Shown: positions 14,152 through 23,985 of the stretch, piece by piece
Layout: each line of letters opens with the position of its first letter
Position numbering within the stretch: position 1 is the first letter of the stretch
Virus record (IMG/VR): IMGVR_UViG_3300008339_000323
Location: 1-30,320 of that record
Reading direction: 5' to 3' (one strand)
Source: a virus
DNA: 30,320 bases
Position numbers and translations under genes: made by a program
The notes under the pieces: model-generated
Seen by the model: only the letters and a program-made list of their open reading frames with translations
The model's database searches: none
Told to the model about the DNA's origin: nothing

Positions 14152-15369
14152 ATGCCAACACCTAATAATGGTTTAATTACCGAAACAAATAGACAGTATT
14201 ACGAGGGAGCGCAAGGTTTTATAGCTCAATTAGGAACAACTGAATTTACAACTACATTTAATACTGATTTAGTTTTTGGAAGTTGGGATCCAAATGAGAT
14301 TAATTATGCTTTAAATAATTTTAAGTTATATACTAGCCCTACCGGATTGCCAGGGTCATTTGATGAATATATATTAGAATATACAGTAGTAAATAATACT
14401 ATAACTCCTGATACGCCATTAGCAGTAGGCACTTATGTAGTAGTACAATTAAAAATATTAGATGGTGGTAATTATGGCGATAATGACGCTTTTGGCACTG
14501 CTGTAGAGGAAAACTATGGCAGCTACTCTTATATCTCCTTAAATGATATTATAAACAATTTTATGGTTGCTTATGTAGGTACTGGTAAACTGATAGGTGC
14601 AGCAAAAAGAACTGATGTTATATTCCATGCAAAGCGTGGAATGCAGGAATTTAGTTATGACACATTAAAAAGCATTAAATCTCAGGAGTTAAATATACCG
14701 CCTAGTCTAAGCGTAGTAATACCGCAAGACTATGTTAACTACGTAAAAATGTCCTGGATAGATCACCATGGCGTTAAGCATCCTATATACCCCGTGAATG
14801 CGTTAACTACAAACCCATATGAAAATCCAATACAAGATCAAAGGGGAATACCAATACAGGATAACTTTGATGCAAATATACAGGGGGATTCTTTAACAGA
14901 AGAAAGATGGGATAAGAATAATATACTTGTTCAGATTAATGAGTTTGACAACTTGAATAATAATTGGTATAATGATGATAACTGGGTTCAAGATAGATTT
15001 TATGGCAGATTGTTTGGAGCTGACCCTCAATATGCTAATATAAATGGATATTTTTCTATAAATGATAGAGAAAATAAAATATCTTTTAGCAGTAATTTAG
15101 TAGGTAAATTAATTGTATTAGAATATATATCAGATGGATTAGCTTATGATTTAGATTCTAGAATACCAAAGATGGCTGAAGACGCTATGTATGCTTATAT
15201 TTTACATGCTATTATGGCCCATCGTTCAACATCAACAGAATATGTTGTTAGAAGATTGCAACAAGATAAATCAGCAAAATTAAGAAATGCTAAAATAAGA
15301 CTTTCAAATATTAAATTAGAAGAGATAACCCAAGTATTCAGAGGTAAATCTAAATGGATTAAACATTAA
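14152..15369 (+). CDS. probable tail ring / connector protein
   Basis: The first 125 residues form a beta-rich domain. The core, from about residue 126, reads SYISLNDIINNFMVAYVGTG, then KRTDVIFHAKRGMQEFSYDT, IPQDYVNYVKMSWIDHHGVK and IYPVNALTTNPYENP. The C-terminal part is helical, with AEDAMYAYILHAIMAHRST and a basic end (RGKSKWIKH). The plan, a helical bundle with a beta-strand insertion after 'RGMQEF', resembles P22 gp4 / T7 gp11-type connector proteins and their counterparts in crAss-like phages. It lies between the 234-residue connector candidate and the nozzle gene, with only three bases before the next start, supporting assembly in one complex. The exact ring position is not resolved. 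Confidence 0.6.
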   Translation: MPTPNNGLITETNRQYYEGAQGFIAQLGTTEFTTTFNTDLVFGSWDPNEINYALNNFKLYTSPTGLPGSFDEYILEYTVVNNTITPDTPLAVGTYVVVQLKILDGGNYGDNDAFGTAVEENYGSYSYISLNDIINNFMVAYVGTGKLIGAAKRTDVIFHAKRGMQEFSYDTLKSIKSQELNIPPSLSVVIPQDYVNYVKMSWIDHHGVKHPIYPVNALTTNPYENPIQDQRGIPIQDNFDANIQGDSLTEERWDKNNILVQINEFDNLNNNWYNDDNWVQDRFYGRLFGADPQYANINGYFSINDRENKISFSSNLVGKLIVLEYISDGLAYDLDSRIPKMAEDAMYAYILHAIMAHRSTSTEYVVRRLQQDKSAKLRNAKIRLSNIKLEEITQVFRGKSKWIKH

Positions 15370-15372
15370 AAA

Positions 15373-18300
15373 ATGGCAGAATCAAAAAATAGTTTTTTAA
15401 AAGGTAAAATGAATAAGGATTTTGATAATCGTATTTTAGGAGAAGGCGAATATCGAGATGCTTTAAATATATCTGTTGGTAAATCTGAGGACAAGAATGT
15501 AGGGTCATTACAAAATATATTAGGCAATGAGCTTTTACTAAAGCCAACATCTAGTGGCAGTGCTCCATTTGAATCCAATACCGATTTAGTATGTATAGGG
15601 TATGTAGTTGATAATGAGCGAAATAGAATATTTCAATTTTTAACAGATTATGTTGACACATCGCCATCATTAATAAATCCTCCAGGTAGCGGCAGGCAAA
15701 TGAAAATCACCGTTTATGATCCAACTAATAATGGTAATCCATATTTAACATTAGTCTCAGGAACATTTTTAAATTTTTCAACAACTAATTTAATCACAGG
15801 TGTCAACCTAGTTGAAAATTTATTATTCTGGACTGATAATAGAAACCAACCAAGAAAAATAAATGTTGATACCGCTATATCAAATTCTGTAGAATCAGGT
15901 AATCCTTATTATACAAATGCGGAACAAATAGCAGTTGCAAAATATGCTCCTTTCAAGGCTCCTTCTTTATATTCAATATCACCGCCTGTTGATGTTGATT
16001 TAGATGCTACTAATTCTGTAACGGGGCCAGGCGGATTTACAGTTGTTACTATTGATAATTCTGATATTACTGCTTATAATATAACAGTCGGTGATCAAAT
16101 AATTAGTCAACCAGATGGAATAGGCCAATCAGACAATGTGGTAATTACTAAAATTTTTGATAATGGAACCACCTCGTCCGTATATATAACGGGAGTATGG
16201 ACAATTACTGATACGGTGCAATTTTATAAATGCACTATGGGCACTGCTGATACCGTATCAAATATTAGTGGGAACGATAATTTTTTAGAAGATAAATTTG
16301 TAAGATTTAGTTATAGATTTAAATTTGACGATAACGAATATTCATTAATAGCTCCATTTACGCAGCCAACCTTTATACCAAATCAAAAAGGTTATTTTAT
16401 AAATGGAGATGAAGATGCAGCATATAGATCAACCGTGTTGGAGTGGATGGAAAATTCTGTTAATGAAGTTAAATTAATAATAGAATTGCCGGATACAGGG
16501 GCTAATATAGCCACATCGTATAAAATAAAAAGTATTGATATATTATATAAAGAATCAGACTCATTAGCAATTAAAGTAGTAGATACAATATTAGTATCTA
16601 AATTACAACAAGTATCCGCTAATACAAATATATATACATATAAATATCAATCGCAAAAACCAAAGAAAACATTAGCAGAAAACGAAACTCTTAGGGTATA
16701 TGACAAAATACCAATAAGAGCATTAGGGCAAGAAAGCGTAGGTAATAGAATTATATATGGTAATTTTATTAATCAAAATACGCCTCCCGCAACTTTAAAT
16801 TATAATGTTTCCCTAGTTGAAAAAGGTAATGACTATACCCCTTTTGTAAGTTGGGTAGAATACCCTAATCATAATTTAAAACAAAATAGAACATACCAAG
16901 TAGGTATTGTTTTAAGCGATAAATTTGGTAGACAATCATCAGTAATACTATCATCCGCGGCACCTTTTATAGAAAACGGAGATACCGTATATGGAGGATC
17001 ATCTGTGTTTATACCTTATAAAAGTCAAAACTGGGCAACAGATGTTAGAGGTTGGTTTGGAGACGAATTAGTGGTTATATTTAATGAAACTATAAATTCA
17101 GTTAGAAATGAAGCAGCAGGTACTCCAGGTTTATATGCTACAGTTTCTGGAATAATTCCTAATAGTCAAGCTGGATTTGAAATAACAGCGGGAACTGTTA
17201 ATAACGCAGGCCCATATACTTATACGTATACATTACAAACAATTGGAGCACCCCAATTAAATAGGCCTACAGTAGGTAATTACTTAAAAGGTAAATATAA
17301 AGACTACGTAAAAGTATTGACCGCCTCTGCGGGCTCATTAACCGCCGATGGCGCTATAAGTGAAATATACAATTTTAATCCATTAAGTGGACCAACATTT
17401 CCTGATATAAAATTTTCATATTCAATAAACGAATTAGGATGGTACTCATATAAAGTAGTTGTAAAACAACAGGAGCAAGACTATTATAATGTTTATGTGC
17501 CTGGAATGTTGGCTGGTTATCCATCTCAAACTCCGCCATTAATTAGCGGAGAGGATGATACTACATGTCATTTTGTTTCTATAAATGATAATATAAACAA
17601 AGTACCACGAGATTTATCTGAAGTTGGCCCTAATCAAAGACAATATAGAAGTAGTGCACAATTATGGCCAAGAGTTGAAAATATGGTTTCTGCTTCAAAT
17701 AGACAATATTTTCCGGGAACAGTATCTAATGTTGTTAACACTATTGCTCCATCAGATGATTTAAATTTTTCATCAACAGGGAGTGCCCCTAATAATCTTT
17801 ATCAATTTGACACAGATCCATTAATCAATAGGGTATCAACGTCTAATAGAGTTGGGGTAACCGCAGGAAGTATGACTCCTTATTTAGGGGTATTTGAAAC
17901 TGACCCTGATACTTCTTTAATAGACTTATTTTGGGAAACATCAACTACTGGATATATTTCAGATTTAAATATAGATGTATTAACTGGATCTGATATTATT
18001 GTAAGCTTTTCAGATTTAGATTTTATATATAGAGAAAATCAGAATTATTTAGGATCTGATCCTAATGAAGGCACACAAACATCTCCATTTATAACGGAAT
18101 GGTTTTATTTTAAAAACGCTTTTGGAGTTGAGGTATTTAATATAGATAGTGTTGTTATGTCCGTTGTGGATATAGTAGGCACAAATGTTTCTAGTAAATT
18201 TGCACTAATAAGAGATACAGACCCACTTAGTCCAACTTATCGTAAATACAAAATAAAAATAACCCAAAGTGATTATTATTATGGCACTAATGTAGATGGA

Positions 18301-19521
18301 GCATTCCCAACATTATCTGGTATTGGTACATTTATATTTACATTTAATATTACCCATACAGTTTCAGGCGTAGTCTATAATCCCATATTAAGCACTCAGG
18401 CAAGTGGATTAAAAATAACAAATGTTGAGCCAGTAATATTAAATCCGCCTAGCGATAATATAGTTTATAACTTAACAAATGATCCGTTACCTGGCCCATT
18501 TATTGATGGTATAGGTAAAAATGGAAATTTTAGCACTAATTCAACAAATTATTTAGCGGACCTTTATTGGACATTGTCTGCTAATGATGGGCCATCTTAT
18601 TTTAATATAGATAATTTACAAGGTAATGTTGGGATTATTACAAATGAAATACCTTCTGGAGATTATTTTCTTACAATGAAATTACAGGATTCTACATTTT
18701 CTACGGGTGTTGCATTTCCTATTCCAGGTTCTTTGTTTACTACTAGAGATGTTGTTATTGCTTCTCCATTTTTAACGGGTTGTTCTGATTGGCAAAGTGT
18801 TGCTAATAGCCTTGTTCAAGAAGAACCTTTTGTTTATACAGTATTTGCGTCTGGGTATGTAAATTTTTGGAAATATTTAAGAGAAGGAGAAAAAATATTA
18901 GATAGTACAGTTTCAATATACAAATTTGTTCAATTAAATACGGGGAATGTTTTTGAAGGTGAAGATATTTATTCGTATGGCCAAGGTACTATGCCGGTGC
19001 TTGTTAATTTCTATCCGTTTGGGCCTTCTGGTCTTTACAATGGCAATGGATACTTTACTAATAGATCAATTGCTAAAGGACTTATTGCAGGAGAAATGGA
19101 ACCCGCCTACGCGTTATTTTTTAAAGGATATATTTATACTACTCTAGACGGCGTTGAGTCAAATAGAACTATTTATGTGGATTTTATTATAGAAGGTGAA
19201 TTTACAAGTTCAAACGAATTTGAAGTTGTATCGGATAGTTATAACTGCACTATAGGTGATCCTGATGCATATATTCCTGAGGATTGTTATGAATGGACAA
19301 TACAGAATACTTCTACTTTTCCAATTAGGTGGAATGGGCTACACGGAAATGGAGTTACTATAATTGGAGGCATAATACAACCTGGGCAATATGCAAAAAG
19401 CTTTGGCAATGGAGGTACTTATCCAGTTGTTAGACAATCAAGCTTATCAGCGATGGGATCAATTACAGACGGGGGGATAATTACATATACCGGAAGCCCA
19501 GTAACCTGTCCGATATTGTAG
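15373..19521 (+). CDS. large tail nozzle-like protein with cadherin/Ig-like inserts
   Basis: A 1382-residue protein starting with NSFLKGKMNKDFDNRILGEG and EYRDALNISVGKSEDKNVGS, a characteristic N-terminus of podovirus nozzle/stabilisation proteins (T7 gp12-like). Around residues 309-340 is FVRFSYRFKFDDNEYSLIAP, another hallmark. The body is beta-rich, suiting a propeller or barrel. From about residue 836 to 1110 it switches to cadherin/Ig-like repeats (GVFETDPDTSLIDLFWETST; YLADLYWTLSANDGPSYFNI). The C-terminus (from C1305) reads CYEWTIQNTSTFPIRW and ends with paired cysteines, resembling a short surface domain common in Bacteroidota proteins. The protein probably forms the tail tip and contributes to receptor contact. 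The 551-residue gene 30 bases downstream probably encodes its partner. Confidence 0.75.
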   Translation: MAESKNSFLKGKMNKDFDNRILGEGEYRDALNISVGKSEDKNVGSLQNILGNELLLKPTSSGSAPFESNTDLVCIGYVVDNERNRIFQFLTDYVDTSPSLINPPGSGRQMKITVYDPTNNGNPYLTLVSGTFLNFSTTNLITGVNLVENLLFWTDNRNQPRKINVDTAISNSVESGNPYYTNAEQIAVAKYAPFKAPSLYSISPPVDVDLDATNSVTGPGGFTVVTIDNSDITAYNITVGDQIISQPDGIGQSDNVVITKIFDNGTTSSVYITGVWTITDTVQFYKCTMGTADTVSNISGNDNFLEDKFVRFSYRFKFDDNEYSLIAPFTQPTFIPNQKGYFINGDEDAAYRSTVLEWMENSVNEVKLIIELPDTGANIATSYKIKSIDILYKESDSLAIKVVDTILVSKLQQVSANTNIYTYKYQSQKPKKTLAENETLRVYDKIPIRALGQESVGNRIIYGNFINQNTPPATLNYNVSLVEKGNDYTPFVSWVEYPNHNLKQNRTYQVGIVLSDKFGRQSSVILSSAAPFIENGDTVYGGSSVFIPYKSQNWATDVRGWFGDELVVIFNETINSVRNEAAGTPGLYATVSGIIPNSQAGFEITAGTVNNAGPYTYTYTLQTIGAPQLNRPTVGNYLKGKYKDYVKVLTASAGSLTADGAISEIYNFNPLSGPTFPDIKFSYSINELGWYSYKVVVKQQEQDYYNVYVPGMLAGYPSQTPPLISGEDDTTCHFVSINDNINKVPRDLSEVGPNQRQYRSSAQLWPRVENMVSASNRQYFPGTVSNVVNTIAPSDDLNFSSTGSAPNNLYQFDTDPLINRVSTSNRVGVTAGSMTPYLGVFETDPDTSLIDLFWETSTTGYISDLNIDVLTGSDIIVSFSDLDFIYRENQNYLGSDPNEGTQTSPFITEWFYFKNAFGVEVFNIDSVVMSVVDIVGTNVSSKFALIRDTDPLSPTYRKYKIKITQSDYYYGTNVDGAFPTLSGIGTFIFTFNITHTVSGVVYNPILSTQASGLKITNVEPVILNPPSDNIVYNLTNDPLPGPFIDGIGKNGNFSTNSTNYLADLYWTLSANDGPSYFNIDNLQGNVGIITNEIPSGDYFLTMKLQDSTFSTGVAFPIPGSLFTTRDVVIASPFLTGCSDWQSVANSLVQEEPFVYTVFASGYVNFWKYLREGEKILDSTVSIYKFVQLNTGNVFEGEDIYSYGQGTMPVLVNFYPFGPSGLYNGNGYFTNRSIAKGLIAGEMEPAYALFFKGYIYTTLDGVESNRTIYVDFIIEGEFTSSNEFEVVSDSYNCTIGDPDAYIPEDCYEWTIQNTSTFPIRWNGLHGNGVTIIGGIIQPGQYAKSFGNGGTYPVVRQSSLSAMGSITDGGIITYTGSPVTCPIL

Positions 19522-19550
19522 TAATTTAAAAAAATAAGTGATTATTAATT

Positions 19551-21206
19551 ATGGCAGCAACATTAGAGATTAAATATTTCAATTCGTATTGGTTAAAAAA
19601 AATAAAATCAATACAGCCAGTAGGACCAGCAACGGCTCCTGCAGCATTGGCTGATTATGATTTTACAACTGGAAATAGTTTTTTTACAACTAATGTGATA
19701 CCTACTTTTATAGGAGCCGGACAAAAGTTATCTTATACATTAGCAGGGATTACTTATACGTTTATAATATTAGGATGGAAAGACATGGGGGGCAGCGTGT
19801 TTAGAGTATATTTGGATAATCCAATAACCTCTGCTTCTTTTGACGAAACAACCATTCCGGCCGTCCCAGTATCATTTGGGGCTATAACTAATTTTAATCA
19901 TATACCAGGAGCAACGCAATATATTGCAGACCCAACTGATAGTTATCAAGACTGGTATATTGAAGAATCTAGAATTAGAGGTGGTTACAATAATGTATCT
20001 ACAGATTTAGGTGTTAGAGCTTATATTGTTGAAGATACTCCAAATAGACAAAGCAGAGTTAGTTCTTTAATTTATTCTGGAATATTTAATTCTAGAACAG
20101 GTATAAACAATACTAACCAATTTTCTGTAGCGGAAGATATAACTAGGTCAATGGATCCTGCACAAGGTTCAATACAAAAATTATACGCGGAAGATACGAA
20201 TTTAATAATATTTCAAGAGTTAAAAGTAACTAGAGCATTAATAGATAAGACTGCGGTGTATTCTGCGGAGGGAGAACCTTTAACTACATCGTCTAATACG
20301 GTTATAGGGCAAATGCAAGGTTACGCGGGTAACTATGGAATAGGCACCAATCCTGAAAGTTTTGCGGTTTATGGTTATAGAAAATATTTTGTAGACAGAC
20401 CTAAAAATGCTGTGTTACGATTATCTCAAGATGGTATTACAGAAATATCAGGGTATGGTATGTTAGATTATTTTAGAGATAGTTTAGGTAGAATTAATTC
20501 AAATGGAGTTGTTATAGGCTCCTGGGATATGCATAATAAGCAATATGTACTATCTTTACAAGAAACTCTTTTTGCGGGTGTTAGAAGGCCTATTGGCGGT
20601 GTAGAAGAAGATATAGAAGAATACTATCAAACATTAGCCTTTGATGAAGATTCACTTGGATGGACTAGTACTTTTTCATTTAAACCAGATGCGGGATTTA
20701 GTTTATTAGGTAATTACTACACGGCACAAAACGGTAATTTATGGAAACATTATTCTACCAATGTGCCTTATTGTAACTTTTATGGATCACAATATGTATC
20801 CACCGTTACTTTTGTAATGAATCCAAATCCATCGTATTCTAAAACATTCCAAACAATAAATTATGAAGGATCGCCGGGGTGGTCATTAACTGAAATCTAT
20901 ACAGACGCAAATAATGGAGTCCCGATAACTTCAGCATCGGCTGTTATAAATTTAGCCGGATTAGAAAATCAATTATTTTTAAACAATTTTAAACCAAAAG
21001 AAAATAAATATTTTGGTACGCTTATAAATGTTACACCTCCATCAGAAGGCACGGTTGTATATGGACAGTCTATGTCTGGCCTTGCCGGTTTCTATGCTGT
21101 AGGAACATTTACTTTTCCTGATGTAAATCAAGCCGGTGTAGTATTTACAAAACCCGCTAATTTATTCGCGGTATCATCAACATTTGTAGAATCATTAAGT
21201 AATTAA
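19551..21206 (+). CDS. tail stabilisation/nozzle partner protein
   Basis: A 551-residue beta-rich protein. The start MAATLEIKYFNSYWLKKIKS leads to DWYIEESRIRGGYNNVSTDL and ITRSMDPAQGSIQKLYAEDT. The core continues with NLIIFQELKVTRALIDKTAV, NPESFAVYGYRKYFVDRPKN and DGITEISGYGMLDYFRDSLG. This block is strongly patterned, and I recall it from tail stabilisation proteins of crAss-like and other Bacteroidetes podoviruses, sometimes on the same polypeptide as the N-terminal nozzle sequence. Here the two lie in separate consecutive genes. It probably assembles with the 1382-residue product around the tail channel. No enzymatic motif is visible. Confidence 0.75.
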   Translation: MAATLEIKYFNSYWLKKIKSIQPVGPATAPAALADYDFTTGNSFFTTNVIPTFIGAGQKLSYTLAGITYTFIILGWKDMGGSVFRVYLDNPITSASFDETTIPAVPVSFGAITNFNHIPGATQYIADPTDSYQDWYIEESRIRGGYNNVSTDLGVRAYIVEDTPNRQSRVSSLIYSGIFNSRTGINNTNQFSVAEDITRSMDPAQGSIQKLYAEDTNLIIFQELKVTRALIDKTAVYSAEGEPLTTSSNTVIGQMQGYAGNYGIGTNPESFAVYGYRKYFVDRPKNAVLRLSQDGITEISGYGMLDYFRDSLGRINSNGVVIGSWDMHNKQYVLSLQETLFAGVRRPIGGVEEDIEEYYQTLAFDEDSLGWTSTFSFKPDAGFSLLGNYYTAQNGNLWKHYSTNVPYCNFYGSQYVSTVTFVMNPNPSYSKTFQTINYEGSPGWSLTEIYTDANNGVPITSASAVINLAGLENQLFLNNFKPKENKYFGTLINVTPPSEGTVVYGQSMSGLAGFYAVGTFTFPDVNQAGVVFTKPANLFAVSSTFVESLSN

Positions 21207-21216
21207 ATTAAATAAA

Positions 21217-21624
21217 ATGGAATTAACAGTAAGAGCATTACAAGAATCAGATTGGGACACATTACAAGAATGGTGGACTAAATGGAATTGGCCACAAATG
21301 AATAAAGACCTGCTGCCACTAAATGGAACAGGCGGTTTAATTGTTTGCAAAGGTGATATACCAATAGTATCAGGTTTTTTATATTTAACAAATTCTAAGG
21401 TAGCTTGGATGGAATGGATTATATCAAACCAAGATTATAGGGAAGCGGATAGGAAAGAAGCATTGGAGATGTTAATACTCAGTTTAGAGGATGTGGCATT
21501 GAGTGTTGATAAGAATATAATATTAAGTGTTGGTAGAAACACGGGATTAATAGATATGCACAAAAAATTAGGGTATACAGTGGATGAAAAACCATCGTAT
21601 GAAATTTCAAAAAAATTAATATAA
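21217..21624 (+). CDS. GNAT-family N-acetyltransferase
   Basis: A compact 135-residue protein with the GNAT plan: an N-terminal strand-helix (LTVRALQESDWDTLQEWWTK), a central strand pair (GGLIVCKGDIPIVSGFLYLT), then SKVAWMEWIISNQDYREADR followed by the cofactor-binding helix (KEALEMLILSLEDVALSV). The C-terminal half has IILSVGRNTGLIDMHKKLGY, where GNATs place the last strand and helix. The canonical Q/R-x-x-G-x-G/A loop is not clean; 'YREADRKEA' occupies its place, so acetyl-CoA binding may be atypical. The substrate is unknown. Lying between tail and internal-protein genes, it may modify a virion or host protein. The next start is one base after its stop. Confidence 0.75.
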   Translation: MELTVRALQESDWDTLQEWWTKWNWPQMNKDLLPLNGTGGLIVCKGDIPIVSGFLYLTNSKVAWMEWIISNQDYREADRKEALEMLILSLEDVALSVDKNIILSVGRNTGLIDMHKKLGYTVDEKPSYEISKKLI

Positions 21625-21625
21625 T

Positions 21626-22354
21626 ATGGCAGTAGCAGCAGCAGTAGGGGCAGGAGTGTCAATAATAGGAGGAGCCGTAGGAGCTCATCAGGCTGGTCAA
21701 GCAGCCAAAGGAGCGCGTAATGATGCAAGACGCGCGAAGGCAGAAATGGATGCAATTAAAGCGGCAAGACAAGCTATAACTAATCCTTATGCAACAACAG
21801 TGGACGTGAGTGGATTAGCGAAGGATTTATCGGGAATGATAAATAATCCTTATGCAAATTTAGGGGTTGCTACACGGGCCGCAGAAATGGAATTTGAGCA
21901 AGCGGATATGGCATTAGCAAATACGTTAGATACATTGAGAGCAACTGGAGCAAGCGCGGGTGGAGCAACTGCATTGGCACAGGCTGCATTACAAAGCAAA
22001 AAAGGCATTGCCGCAAATATTGAACAACAAGAGGCGGCAAATGAAAAATTACGTGCTCAAGGTGAAATGGAGCGTAATCAAATGAAGATGGCAGAGCAAC
22101 AAAGATTGCAATCATTACAAATAAGCGAAGCGCAAAGAGTTCAAGCTGCTGAGGCTGCTGGAAAACAATTTATGTTTGCAGCACGTGAAGATAGAACTAA
22201 TGCTGATTTAGGGAGAGAAGCAGGAGCCTTAACTCAGGCAATGCAAAATCAAGCGTCTGCTCAAGCCGCTCAGGGAGCCGCATGGGGACAAGCTTTTAGT
22301 GCTGTTGGCAGCATTGCGGGGGCCGCTGCGGGAGGCGCCGGAAAAAAGGAGTAG
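21626..22354 (+). CDS. Ala/Gly-rich internal (ejection) virion protein
   Basis: A 242-residue protein with a Gly/Ala-rich hydrophobic N-terminus (AAAVGAGVSIIGGAVGAHQA), a long Gln/Ala/Glu helical body and a second Gly/Ala-rich hydrophobic end (AFSAVGSIAGAAAGGAGKK). Small-residue zippers at both ends and a coiled-coil centre fit the class of podovirus ejection proteins such as T7 gp14 or P22 gp7, which leave the head with DNA and help make the channel across the cell envelope. It heads a block of internal-protein-type genes and starts one base after the GNAT stop. Assignment is by composition and position. Confidence 0.7.
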   Translation: MAVAAAVGAGVSIIGGAVGAHQAGQAAKGARNDARRAKAEMDAIKAARQAITNPYATTVDVSGLAKDLSGMINNPYANLGVATRAAEMEFEQADMALANTLDTLRATGASAGGATALAQAALQSKKGIAANIEQQEAANEKLRAQGEMERNQMKMAEQQRLQSLQISEAQRVQAAEAAGKQFMFAAREDRTNADLGREAGALTQAMQNQASAQAAQGAAWGQAFSAVGSIAGAAAGGAGKKE

Positions 22355-22413
22355 CCAAGGACACATGGGCCGTAAATGATAGTGGTACAGTTTCTTAATT
22401 AAAAAATATAAAT

Positions 22414-23967
22414 ATGAGTGCATACGATAATCCAACAATAATAAAAGACGAATCCGCAATGGCTTGGGCGACAGGCTTTGCTGGTATAGGACAGTCTTTT
22501 GTTGAAAGTTATAAAACCGCTAAAAAAGAAAGAGAGGCAAAGGAAAAAGAAGAAAGATTAGAAGCTGAAAGAAAAGCAAAAGAAAATAGAGAATTAACGA
22601 TTAGTAGACAGAAATTTTATTCTGAAAATACTGCTAGGGCTAGCGAGGACGCCTCTAAAACTGGTGCTTCTCTTGACAAAGCAGGGGTAAAGCCAAATAT
22701 TGGAAAAGTGCTAGTAGATCTTCGTTTTAAAGGAGAAACTAAAAAAGGCGTATATAGAGAAAAAGCAACATTTGAAGTCCTTAAAACAGGGGAAGCGGAG
22801 GAAGCTGCAAAATTTACTGAAAATTTTGACAAATATTGGAGTGATTTAAATAAAATGGTGGGTGGTGGAGCATCGCAAATGCAGGCTATTGCCAACGGCG
22901 ACATTGGGAAAACTAACGCACAAAATATAGAATATATAGGAGATGATGACATTTCTCGTTTGCAAAGAGCCGTTATTAGTACTAAAGGATCCTCTGGACT
23001 AGTTAATGCAGATCTTATATATGATCTTGATAAATTAGAAGAAACTGGCATGAGTATTAATATGAGTACTCAAAATATAAGTAAAGAGGAACTGGAAAAT
23101 TATATTCGCGGAGTAAATCCAAATATTATAAGTGATAAAAATACATTACAAACTTTTATTGATAAAAATAGTGATGCAATACAAGCTAACAACGACGGCA
23201 CATATAATATTATATATAATCAAAAAGTAGATGGTGAAAAAACAGGAGAATTTTATGTTATTGTACCCGATGCTAAAAAAGAAAAGGATTTGCAAACGGC
23301 GGGCATTTACGATAATAAAGATCAACTACAAGAGTCATTCTTTAAAAGCCCTCAGTACGTTAAAGCTGAAGGAAATGCCGGTATATCCACAAGCGAAGCC
23401 ACTGTAAAAGTTCCAAAGCGAGAAATTGATATGACTATTGTTGATAAATTATTAACAAAACAAGTAAATGTAACGATTGAGGGATTACTTGCAACGGAAT
23501 TAGGAGACATGAATAAGCTGAGAGGATTCGGCAGGAAGATTGGAGCTTGGGGAGCTGGAACGGAAGCGGCTAAAGAATTTGTTAAAATGAATACTAAAGA
23601 TCAAGTAGACATGCTCTCAAAATATATAATAGATGGATATAGAGCTGATATTATGCGTGATAATAACATTAGATTTGACAAAAAAAATAATACATATTAT
23701 CAATTAGATGAAATGGCATTGAAAGAATTTGACACTAAGCAAAAAGGAACTACTACTGAAGATAAAAAAGCGGCTGAAAAGGAAGCAGAATGGCAAGGGG
23801 TATTAAAAACAATAAAAGATATTGAACTTGGGGATATTAAGGATATTAACTTTAACGGCAAAAAAGTAAGTTATGATCGCAAAAATTTTAGAGTATCTAC
23901 ATCTGGTGGTAATTTATTAAGAAAATTTGACACGAAGGAAGAGGTCATTGAGTATTTAAGACCCTGA
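22414..23967 (+). CDS. probable internal virion protein, 517 residues
   Basis: The N-terminus is followed by a highly charged helix at about residues 30-60 (KKEREAKEKEERLEAERKAK). The rest is mostly helical, with Asn/Lys-rich linkers and a short beta segment near residues 272-290. It ends GNLLRKFDTKEEVIEYLRP. There is no signal peptide, membrane segment or recognised catalytic motif. It ends TGATAA, two consecutive in-frame stops, in the same frame as the giant gene that begins 18 bases later. Its position between an ejection-type protein and the giant polyvalent-type protein suggests a second internal protein. I do not recognise a named family. Confidence 0.6.
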   Translation: MSAYDNPTIIKDESAMAWATGFAGIGQSFVESYKTAKKEREAKEKEERLEAERKAKENRELTISRQKFYSENTARASEDASKTGASLDKAGVKPNIGKVLVDLRFKGETKKGVYREKATFEVLKTGEAEEAAKFTENFDKYWSDLNKMVGGGASQMQAIANGDIGKTNAQNIEYIGDDDISRLQRAVISTKGSSGLVNADLIYDLDKLEETGMSINMSTQNISKEELENYIRGVNPNIISDKNTLQTFIDKNSDAIQANNDGTYNIIYNQKVDGEKTGEFYVIVPDAKKEKDLQTAGIYDNKDQLQESFFKSPQYVKAEGNAGISTSEATVKVPKREIDMTIVDKLLTKQVNVTIEGLLATELGDMNKLRGFGRKIGAWGAGTEAAKEFVKMNTKDQVDMLSKYIIDGYRADIMRDNNIRFDKKNNTYYQLDEMALKEFDTKQKGTTTEDKKAAEKEAEWQGVLKTIKDIELGDIKDINFNGKKVSYDRKNFRVSTSGGNLLRKFDTKEEVIEYLRP

Positions 23968-23985
23968 TAAATAAATAAAAAATAT

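Noticed and set aside
21626-22354. Tape-measure protein for a long tail
   Set aside because: At 242 residues it is far too short, and no tail tube, sheath or baseplate genes are present; the composition fits an ejection protein.
22617-23051. Minus-strand frame of 144 codons
   Set aside because: Fully opposite the 517-residue gene, with Ser/Ala/Pro composition typical of antisense shadows and no family resemblance.
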